Assembly (NCBI RefSeq): GCF_048544455.1
Contig: NC_133538.1
Location: forward strand, 456,333,311 to 456,397,310
Length of the DNA stretch: 64,000 nucleotides
Source: Silene latifolia
Lineage: Eukaryota > Streptophyta > Magnoliopsida > Caryophyllales > Caryophyllaceae
Direction of reading: 5' to 3'
Below, one piece after another: positions 56,110 through 64,000 of the stretch; positions within the stretch are counted from its first letter, which is position 1; each line of letters begins with the position of its first letter. The notes below the pieces were generated by a model, which made no database searches, had not been told where the DNA came from, and saw only the letters and a program-made list of their open reading frames with translations. The position numbers and the translations under genes were made by a program.

Positions 56110-56459
56110 ATAGTATAGAAAGTATTGACAATGTTTGTTAAACAAAAACCCGTTGTCATTACAGAAAATATTAACAACGGGTCCATAGTAAACCGTTGTT
56201 AAAAAGTATTAACAACGGGTTTATAAATAACCGTTGTAATTACTTTTCACTAACTTTGCGCCAATTTTGCGCCAAATTATTAACAACGGTTGTGCATGTT
56301 TGACCCGTTGTTAAAACCTATAACAATGGTTATGGAACCATACCCGTTGTAATTATTTTTAGTAAAATTCGCGCCATCCGTTCTACAACGTCTTATGGTG
56401 ATTTTCGTGGATAAGCGTTGTTAAAGGGGCGTTGTAGTTGCCTGTATTTTTAGTAATGT
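56110..56459. repeat. Subterminal-type repeat array with CACTA-like end
   Basis: Repeats such as aacaacgggt...aaaccgttgtt and acccgttgttaaa recur about every 30-50 bp. The right edge, read inward from 56459 on the minus strand, is cattactaaaaatacaggc followed by caacgcc...ttaacaacgc. This parallels the true CACTA end at 58772 in layout, with one base changed from cacta. Confidence 0.65.
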
Positions 56460-56460
56460 T

Positions 56461-56568
56461 ACCATCGTCTTCAACTTTGATTGGAAGGTGATGTATAATA
56501 CACATAATAGGATGGACATAGCGGGTGTTTGATTGTGATTCAGCGGTTGTAGAAGACGATGACATCAT
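56461..56568 (-). pseudogene. XS-domain-like paralogue 3, truncated
   Basis: Encodes MMSSSSTTAESQSNT followed by RYVHPIMCIIHHLPIK and VEDDGN, alignable with the first 33 residues of XS-like protein 1 (MSSSST...RYINPITCIIQNLPVK). It then runs straight into the repeat array ending at 56459. The rest of the gene is absent on both sides, so it was cut either by insertion of a CACTA-like unit or by deletion. Confidence 0.7.
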
Positions 56569-56768
56569 GATCGAGGTATAAATTTTTTAATTAAATTATA
56601 TGTGATAATTAATTACTCGATGAATTGGTGCTTGTGGTTAATTAAACTATGAATTGGTATATATTTATAGGAAAATATGTGTGCATGTGAATGGATAGTA
56701 ATTAATAATGGTCAAACAAATTAAAAAAATAATAAGACATAGGAGTTAACATAATTTAATTCTATAAA

Positions 56769-56845
56769 ATGACAACGGTTTTACAAAAACCGTGATCAAT
56801 GTATCCCATAACTACAGTTTTTCCTTAACCGTTGTCAAATTTGAA
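56769..56845. repeat. Short cluster of acaacggttt/aaccgttgt repeats
   Basis: Two or three inverted copies upstream of the truncated XS paralogue and of the plus-strand ORF at 57014. Confidence 0.75.
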
Positions 56846-57013
56846 CCATTGAAACTATTCACATATTTAATTAAACCGTTTCCAATACATGCATGACCTT
56901 TAAACCCCTATTTATATTAGAACCCTATAATAAAATTATATTATTCACAACAAAATCTAAACTCTATTTTTTTAATATATATAATTATATATTCAAAAGA
57001 GTATTCAAAAATT

Positions 57014-57365
57014 ATGTCGTTTTATAATTCATCGTTCGATGAAGGATCGTATGAATCTGATGTCGAATCATTCGACGGATTTGAAGATTTTAAACGCCTA
57101 ACTAGAATTTTGTATGTCTTTTTATAATAATGATTCTTCAAGGTTTTGGTTTTATACCGATGAATAACGGGAAGGACCATATTTATGGGTCATTAATGAA
57201 GATGACCATGGACGAGTCGCGTATTTGTACGTAGACGGTCGTAATTTCGAGTTAGGGAGAGTGTCGTTGGAATGGGAAAACGACTCGGTGGATTGGGTTC
57301 AAGGTGAAAGAGATGTTTTTAGTGATATTGTCGATGGATTCCGCACTCTGTTCCCTGATTATTAG
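57014..57365 (+). pseudogene. Small acidic orphan ORF with two lesions
   Basis: The start MSFYNSSFDEGSYESDVESF at 57014 continues to DFKRLTRILYVF, then a single extra T near 57119 shifts the frame. The second part contains RFWFYTDE, one TAA near 57167, then EGPYLWVINEDDHGRVAYLY and ends FRTLFPDY at 57365. Total would be about 117 residues, strongly acidic. It is on the plus strand, opposite to its neighbours. The family is unknown to me. The PYLW...ED phrase recalls the C-terminal part of the XS-like ORFs, but the match is too short to claim homology. Confidence 0.45.
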
Positions 57366-57608
57366 TTAGCTTATTTTTTTCTTTTTTGTTTGATATATTT
57401 TTTAAGATCAAATTACCTCGTATGGTTTTATTTCAATTCTGTCTTGCTTCGTTCCTTTGTTTAATTTTTGAATACGCAAACGAATACTTAACAATTAAAA
57501 TACATAAATAATTAAGCTTCAAATCATTAGGAAAAGAACAACAACAACAAATTGTCTTATACAATTAACTTATTTTCACTTCTAGAAATTAAAATAAAAA
57601 CATGATTA

Positions 57609-58133
57609 TTAATTATTAGAATCTGATGACAAAGGATAATCTTCATGGAGTTCGGTCCACATCAAGTTGTAGAGCGGCCCTTCATTGTCTGCGGCCACCA
57701 CAGGTGGAATTGCCTCTGTCTCCCATGACGGAGGCATAGTGACAAGATTGTGATACCTCCTGTAATGACTCAGCAGACGATGATCAACATGGGTTGCATC
57801 CCATAGATAAGTTCCCTTTTGTCTAGCATCCGAATAGAAGTTCAGTTTCCCCTCAAATCTAGCCTCTAATTTTCTTGCCTGACGAAAACTTTCATGGTGG
57901 TTGGCTTCATCATACTCGATAAAAGTGAATCCTTGAAAACCCTGCCTGTTAGTCGACACAGGGTGGACTCTTTTAACCGTAGCTAAACCACAGTCATGAA
58001 GCATTAACCTCATCCACCCAAAATCATTATTTACACCCTTTCCATTTTCATAACGAACAGGGAGATTATGAACAATACAAGTAACAAGATAGACGTAACG
58101 AAAACGTGATTGTAGTTCTGGTAAACCAACCAT
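57609..58133 (-). CDS. XS-domain-like protein 2
   Basis: An uninterrupted 174-residue frame. I start at MVGLPELQ (58133), because the in-frame extension upstream only translates a (TA)n tract. It is clearly paralogous to XS-like protein 1: CIVHNLPVRY (residues 19-28), WMRLMLHDCGLATVKRVHPV (40-59), GFTFIEY (68-74), FRQARKLEARF (83-93), TYLWDA (108-113) and SWETEAIPP (136-144), matching SWKDEEVP of protein 1. Identity is perhaps a third by eye. So divergence is large, yet both frames are intact, which argues for selection. Only the XS-like module is present. Same function caveat as for protein 1. Confidence 0.62.
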   Translation of the reverse strand: MVGLPELQSRFRYVYLVTCIVHNLPVRYENGKGVNNDFGWMRLMLHDCGLATVKRVHPVSTNRQGFQGFTFIEYDEANHHESFRQARKLEARFEGKLNFYSDARQKGTYLWDATHVDHRLLSHYRRYHNLVTMPPSWETEAIPPVVAADNEGPLYNLMWTELHEDYPLSSDSNN

Positions 58134-58148
58134 ATTATTAGGTACGGA

Positions 58149-58196
<48 letters not shown>
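58149..58196. repeat. (TA)n microsatellite before XS-like gene 2
   Basis: About 24 TA units beginning some 16 bp upstream of the chosen ATG. Length change here would alter the 5' untranslated region or promoter. Confidence 0.95.
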
Positions 58197-58198
<2 letters not shown>

Positions 58199-58377
58199 TT
58201 TCTTTTAGGGAAAGTACAAAGTATAATTTAGAGAGAGAATGAAAGAGTAAATGTTTGATATTCAACTATCACATTATGACGACATATTTATAGTCCAAAT
58301 TGAATAGTATAACGCATGCATAAAATTCTGAATAAAGTTACACCTTTTTCACATGCATTGGTTCAATTCAACTGATT

Positions 58378-58772
58378 TGAAAAAATGACCGTTGTCCAAA
58401 TATACAACAACGAACATATAAAAACCGTTCTTGTTTTATATTTTATAACAGTTTTATGTAAACCGTTGACAAAAATATGATAACGGGTTTTGCAAAACCG
58501 TTTACAAGATATATTTTATAACGGTTTTATGTAAACTGTTGACAAAATATAATAACGGTTTTGCAAGACCGTTTACAAGAAAATATTTTATAACGGTTTT
58601 GATTCTAATTGTTGATAATTTACAACACGGTCGTCGACAGAACCGTTGTTTAACTTTATTTAATAACGGTTTAATTGTTATTATATTTGGGAAACAGTGA
58701 TCTATTTTCCGTTATTATATTTGATAAACCGTTGTTATACGGTCGTTGTTAAAGCGCAGAATTGGCGTAGTG
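58378..58772. repeat. CACTA right subterminal array and terminal inverted repeat
   Basis: A dozen copies of aacggttt/aaaccgtt in alternating orientation, ending in ...gcgcagaattggcgtagtg at 58772. Read inward this is cactacgccaattctgcgc, a canonical CACTA terminus, followed by tac as a possible 3-bp target duplication. The matching left terminus was not found. Confidence 0.85.
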
Positions 58773-58775
58773 TAC

Positions 58776-59429
58776 GATGTCTGGCAAGGGACCCAGTTGG
58801 CTTTTGGACCCGGTACGTCTGGGCGTGTCCTAGTATCTTTGTGTGAGGACTGGTGTCGTAGGCGTATCGCTGGCACAGGTGGTTATGAGTACGTCTGGGT
58901 GTGTCCCGGTAGTGACATGGTGATTGTATAATTGTATCTCATTCATATCAATGGCATGTTGCATATTTAATTATCATGTTGTGTCTTATATTTATTTATT
59001 GAAACTGACGTGTTGTGTGTCTATGTAATTATAACCTGTTTTTGGGGTGGCCTGTATCGATCCATATTAAATTTCCGATCATATGGGGAGTAGCTTAAGT
59101 ACTGGTTCTTTTGATAGTACGCGGGAGACGGGACGAGCATCAGACTTAGAGTCGAGTAGCATAAATAGATGGCTTAGATGGTAGACAAGTTTTATAATGT
59201 CTAGTTTACATTTATTATTTAGTCATTCATTCATTTGTAATCACTAAACTTATTATTTATTTAAGTTGTTTCTTAATTGCAACTCCAATTTTACCGCGCG
59301 GGAAACCGAGATGGTAACATCCTCCCTTTACCTTGGCCGGGTAAGAAGGGAGTGTTATAGGAGCATATAACCACTGCCTCCACGGTACTATGTGTAGCAT
59401 ATAACCACTGCTATGTGTCTAAGACCTAG
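58776..59429 (+). repeat. gypsy LTR fragment, 3' part
   Basis: Resembles the chromovirus LTR type in general structure: tgtcc-type tandem phrases near 58808-58910, then an AT-rich part, then ccgagatggtaac...gggtaagaaggga and gtgttata. No gene seen. Its left part is presumably on the other side of the CACTA insertion but was not located. Confidence 0.5.
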
Positions 59430-61187
59430 TGATCGGTCCGTTTCGTGTTCACAATTAAATAGATGTGGTCGTTGGGTCACATCCGAATGAAAACACAATT
59501 TATAGCTTCACAAACAACTCTACAATTAGTAAAGAGGCAAGTAAAGGTCGGATCCCAAGGGACGGGAATTGAGATGAGATTTCTATTGAAACTAGTGGTG
59601 TCTTAGGGGTGTCACAATTTGGGTTGATGTAGAAGGTCACTAAACTAAATATCAAAGAAAGTAAATAAGTAAGATGAATTAAAAGGGTTGTAAACAATTG
59701 ATAAAAGCACTAGGGTGTCATGGGGTCATAGGGAATTCATGGGAATTTACCATACAAACATGTTCTCAAATTAAAAGCAAGCAATTATTGTTGTGATGGA
59801 TTGAGTTGGGTTATATCTTACAATCCTAGGAAAGTTTGGGTCCCGGAGCCGAATCGATTAGATTGTAAAACACCTACAAGTCGACTTAGTCTTCCCTACT
59901 CAACAACATGCATGGTCTAATGATACTCGAGTTGGTTTATGTCTTATAAGTCTCATTGAAAAGATAGGTGATGGGTAAAAAATGCAAGGATTCATAGGCT
60001 CACATTTCATCAAACATAACATGTGCATGAGTTGAGATCAAAACAAGTAAGCAAATAAACCATGAAAGCATATTAATTTAAGCATGAATCATTCCTCATG
60101 TTGGTTTACCCTAATTATTTATTAACCCTAGCTAAGAGACTACTCACTCATTATCATGTTGATCATTCTAGCAAGGTTGTCAATCATACCAACAAAGGGA
60201 AACATGATGAATAAATGAAAGTAATTAACAATAATTAAACAGGGATTAAGAGAATTATACCTACTAATGATTCCAATAATAAAGCAAAGAATAAAAGAAG
60301 TACTTGATGCTTGATTGAGAGGTTGTCAATCTCCCAATAATAAGCCAAATAATCTTCAATTACCCAAAATAAAGGATGAACAAAAGAGAGATTAAGGAAA
60401 TAAAACTTGTATTAGAACTTGATTAATTGTTGATTACAATACTAAAGAGAGATTTGATTGATATTAACTACTCTAATTATTGATAAGAAGAACATGCTCT
60501 TCTAATTAGACTAATGGGGTATTTATAGTGGAAATTAGGTGGATGCATTAGGGTTAACTAAAGGCTAAACTAGTAATTACACTTTTTAGATTGAGCAGGG
60601 AGGAGCCGGTATTTTTCGAAGGAAGGTCTTCTTTCTTTGTAGCTTGGAGAAGACAAAATTGTGTTGTACAGGAATCCGTGCGTTTTGGAGTCGGGACGGG
60701 CGGATTCAGGCGGGGAAAAACGGGCGTCTTCAGGTGAATCCGGGCGGATTGTGGTGGCTGCTAACCCGGGCATCTTAAGGAGAAAAACGCACGGATTGTG
60801 CTGTGGAGGACGGGGGGATTGTGGAGAAACCGCACGGATTGTACCTCAGCAATATTTCTTCTTCTTTTCTTCCCTTTTCTTCATAAAATCCTTGGGGATT
60901 TCCTCGGGGATGCAAGGATCCTTTCTCAACATTGCCCATCTACTATAATATGTACAAAGGCCTTCTAATCTTGTCTCTCCTTGATGCTTGGTCATTGAAT
61001 TCAATCAATTTAGTCTCGTTTTGCCATGAAAATGCAAGATTTGCACTCCTTTCCTACTAAGGGATCAAAATCTCAAAGAATATGCAAAACAAAGAACTAA
61101 AGACAATAAATGACCCAAATATGCACTAAAAAGAATGGTAACAAGGCTAATTCGGGGGCTAAATATGCGCTAATTATGGTCACATCA
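59430..61187 (-). repeat. gypsy LTR (family G), second copy
   Basis: 1,758 bp, tgatcggtcc to cacatca. It matches the LTR at 22190-23297 plus 40149-40610. It contains a GC-rich patch with repeated gggcgg/cgcacggatt phrases (60680-60850). As the right-hand neighbour starts with a reversed purine tract, this is the 3' LTR of a minus-strand element. Confidence 0.75.
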
Positions 61188-61542
61188 AATATCCCCAAAC
61201 CGAACCTTTGCTCGTTCCGAGTAAAGAGGTGACAAAGACTAGGACCATTATTTAAACTAACCTAATAACATAGCCGATATGAGACAATTAGCGGATCTCA
61301 CTCCGCCCCTTCAACTCACAACAAGACAACCATGAGGTAGGATGCCTTCTTGCAAGGCAAGATGGGTCTTGCTAAAATGGCGACACATCCAAACATTAAG
61401 CACACAAAATCAAATAATGGATGCATCTACAAAAGGAATAGCCACTTCCTCATCAAGTGGCGGAGGCAACTAAAAAGGAACAAATTTAAGAGCATGTAAT
61501 CCTTCACAAATACTAGTTCAACAAATTACTAAGGCTAAGAGG
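61188..61542 (-). other. 3' end of internal region of the family-G gypsy
   Basis: Begins aatatccccaaaccgaac, on the minus strand a ggtttgggg purine tract directly before the LTR, like that of elements A and B. No coding motif seen before it is cut by the copia LTR at 61543. Confidence 0.6.
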
Positions 61543-62529
61543 TGTTGGGGTTGGTGTCCTTAACAGTTAGTGCAAGGACTTATAAACCTCTAAAAGGATC
61601 AAAGGGCATACTTTTGGTATTATTATCAGTTGATCCACGTTTATCAATAACGGTTGGCTTGCTAGATAAGTTTGACGTTATTGTCATACAGATGGCGGTG
61701 ATCAACTGGTCCCTAAAAGTCACACCTATAGGATACGTTTGAGAGAGGTGACGGTATGAAAATACAGTCATGTAGATGCCAAATCTGACTAACCAGTTAG
61801 TCCGAGTTATTTGACTAGTAATTAGTCAAAATGTGATGTTGAGATATTATATTTAATACGGATTAGATATCATGGGCTAAGGCGAATTAACCAGTTAATT
61901 CGTAAAATTAAATATAAGCGTTTTATATTTAATTAATGTATATTGAATTAATTATACAATATCGTCTTTGTCGGACATGTATTAATACTTCAACTAACCC
62001 GTGTTATTAGTTGATGTTTTAATAGCCGATAACCGATGACGATTTATAATAAACCGCGTCATATACATTTAGCAATTTATGAGCCGGTCCACGAGGTAAA
62101 ATTAAGAGGAAGTGGAAGCCCACTTCCCCATGCAAACCCACGGCTGGCCGAGGTTAACAAAAGGAGAGACTCCCTCTCCTTTTGACCTAGAGAATTCCAT
62201 TTTACAGAAAACTAGGGTTTTGGAGACATTTTCTCTCTGAAACCTAGATCTCACATCTCGAAAACCTCACAACAAGTTCTCTCAATATTGCAAGGCAATC
62301 AGAGAACAACTTCTAGCACAAGGGCATATCTCGGACAAATCTTGGGTGCAACAATTAGGAGGAAATCGCTTGTTGATTTACGTTCTTTACGCCGCACTAT
62401 AAAGGACCCGAGGTTAATTCTTGTTCCTTATCGTTTCTCTATTGTATTTATGTTTTATGACGATAATCGCATGTTAAATTTACGTTATAGTCCTTAATTT
62501 AAAGGGTCTTACACGGATATTACCCCTCA
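61543..62529 (+). repeat. 5' LTR of copia-3
   Basis: 987 bp, tgttggggtt to cccctca. It shares the block gatcaactggtccctaaaa and neighbouring sequence with the LTRs of copia-2. Confidence 0.88.
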
Positions 62530-62531
62530 AG

Positions 62532-62543
62532 TGGTATCAGAGC
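62532..62543 (+). promoter_or_regulatory. Primer-binding site of copia-3
   Basis: tggtatcagagc, initiator-Met tRNA type, two bases after the LTR. Confidence 0.92.
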
Positions 62544-62862
62544 GAGGCCACGTAAATTTTTCCATGTGTTTTTCATAAAACCGATTTTGAAACGTTTGTT
62601 TTGTCTCGAAATCCGTGCCATGTATACACGGCTGATTCGGTTTTTGTTCTTGTTGAAACCGTGACATGTTTTACACGGTTTTATCATCTTGTTTTCGATT
62701 TGTTTTTATGCATATTGTTGTTTTATACGGAGATTACAAAGAACATGTCAAGTTTTGTCAATTGTTAAATTGTTTTTGATGCGTTTTTGATCAAAATTAC
62801 AATTGATTTTGTTTTGTCAAACTGTTTTCACGAGGGTTTTATGTTTTCCAGAAACTTTTTCC

Positions 62863-63140
62863 CTCGATCGAGCATGTTTTTAGTCGATCGAATGGTTTTT
62901 CTGACATGTTTTTACTCGATCGAGTCCTTGCTTTGTATGCACTCGATCGACCATAAAACCCACGCTCGATCGAGAAGTCCTCGTACTCGATCGAGCAAGA
63001 TTGTCTTGATATAAGTCCTCGATCGACTACCGCTTTTGTCGATCGAGTACTTCCCGATTAGCACACCTCTCGATCGACTTGCGTTCAGATCGATCGAGCC
63101 CTTTCGTTCCTCGATCGAGCACCTGTGTCCCTGGATCGAG
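62863..63140. repeat. Cluster of tcgatcga-core palindromes in copia-3 leader
   Basis: About 12 copies of (c/g/a)tcgatcga(g/c/a). Several successive starts are 20 or 21 bp apart (62863/62883, 63018/63038, 63069/63089/63110/63131); others are farther apart. It is absent from the leader of copia-2. Confidence 0.93.
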
Positions 63141-63507
63141 GGATTTCTGTTTTGACAGCTTTGAAAATTTATTCTTTTTGCTTTAAATTTTCTTTTGGCT
63201 ACAAAATGTACATTATACGGATATTGTACACTCGCTATGATTGTGAAACGGTTCACACACGTACCATTAAGTTATTTTAAAGCGTATTTAAAGTAACGGA
63301 CTGTATTAGATTAAAATTGAATTGATAGAAGCGGTTTTATCACATGAATTTTAATCATTAAAAGGTGGTTTGGATAAATTTCACATAATTACGGAATTAT
63401 GTCACGAATGAATTTGTTTTAGTTGATGCATTTTCATTTATCGTTTTGTTGAATGCCTTGAATGCTTTTAATTACGTATTTATTTATTTTGCAAACAGTT
63501 GTAACTT

Positions 63508-63800
63508 AGTGTGGCCTTAGTAGAACGTGTTACCGTAATGATGGAACACGATCTTGGTTGTATTTTGAGATCTCGTATCTCCGTTTTGGATTTTTCACTT
63601 GTAATTACAGTTTTAATTAGAATGTAAATAGGTTTATATTTTGTAATTTTAATTGTAATTTTTGAGAAGACCAAAGACGGAGACCATTTACTCACCGCGC
63701 TACCTGGATCAAGATGGAACAACAAAGACAAGCTTCTTGGGTCCAACGGTGGATTCCAAAGTTGTATTTTGTTCTTTTTATTAGGATAGGCCACACTAGG
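63508..63800 (+). other. Inverted-repeat-bounded domain in copia-3 leader
   Basis: Arms agtgtggcct (63508-63517) and aggccacact (63788-63797) enclose 270 bp, equivalent to 9958-10250 in copia-2. Confidence 0.7.
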
Positions 63801-64000
63801 AAATTTTATTTACGTATTGCGTTCAATTATTTATTTTATCGTAACGATAGTATGCATCATTTTCCGCCTAAAACCAAACCACCTAATAATTGCATGAAAA
63901 CTGACACATATAGAGGTCACGAGTTAGTTTTCTTTGACATTCGTATGTCACACGTTTTTCAAGCCATCACCCAAATTAATTCATTCACGCAGACGCTAGT

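Larger units (their letters stand above)
61543..64000 (+). mobile_element. copia element (copia-3), continues beyond window
   Basis: 5' LTR, primer site and about 1.46 kb of leader are present; coding sequence is not reached. The LTR and leader resemble those of copia-2, but diverged. Confidence 0.85.
62544..64000 (+). other. Untranslated leader of copia-3
   Basis: No gene. It contains the tcgatcga palindrome cluster (62863-63140) and, from about 63290 on, sequence alignable with the leader of copia-2 including the inverted-repeat domain. Confidence 0.75.

Noticed and set aside
55929..56186. 85-residue open frame
   Set aside because: Runs through the subterminal repeat array and a low-complexity stretch; no conserved features.
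58134..58265. N-terminal extension of XS-like protein 2 rich in Ile-Tyr
   Set aside because: It is only the translation of the (TA)n tract; the paralogue starts at the position matching MVGLPELQ.

Overview
The window is repeat-dominated intergenic DNA of a flowering plant, probably a eudicot. I infer this from Ty1/copia elements primed by initiator-Met tRNA, Ty3/gypsy elements with an Athila/Tat-type primer site, a CACTA (En/Spm) TNP2 transposase remnant, LINE 3' ends and a Helitron-like 3' end. I saw no ordinary host gene, tRNA, rRNA or CRISPR array. Species cannot be named from the sequence.

Layout. 1-7189: a minus-strand copia element whose 3' LTR lies off the left edge. 7190-7963 and 16790-21910: a very decayed older plus-strand copia with its 3' LTR, which itself carries a 5'-truncated LINE. 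Inside it sits a complete 8.8-kb copia at 7964-16784 with a perfect target-site duplication. 21911-23297 and 40149-40610: the 5' end and LTR of a minus-strand gypsy element, split by a nested pair of Athila-like elements. Outer element A is 23298-40143; inner element B is 26215-34682, inserted in A's gag. Both have perfect 5-bp duplications. 40611-43888: a gypsy gag fragment, a copia LTR, a LINE 3' end and an LTR fragment. 43889-50365: a decayed chromovirus. 50366-51286: a CACTA TNP2 fragment. 51287-53012: LTR-like DNA and a Helitron-like 3' end.

53013-58775 is the most unusual part. It holds three uninterrupted small minus-strand ORFs among arrays of short ACAACGG/CCGTTGT inverted repeats, ending in a clean CACTA terminus at 58772. 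Two of these ORFs are paralogues, a third paralogue is truncated, and the paralogues resemble the XS RNA-binding domain of SGS3/IDN2-type silencing proteins. Nearly all other coding sequence here is full of stops. 58776-64000: gypsy LTR fragments, then the 5' LTR and leader of another copia that runs off the right edge.

Cross-cutting patterns. The Athila-like pair encodes only gag and protease, with no reverse transcriptase or integrase. Its LTRs and internal regions carry pairs of a 10-bp palindrome (gtcgatcgac) at a nearly invariant 21-bp period. The unrelated chromovirus and the last copia carry the same tcgatcga core in their own phased arrays. Three copia leaders share an inverted-repeat-bounded domain of about 300 nt in which one base pair has covaried.
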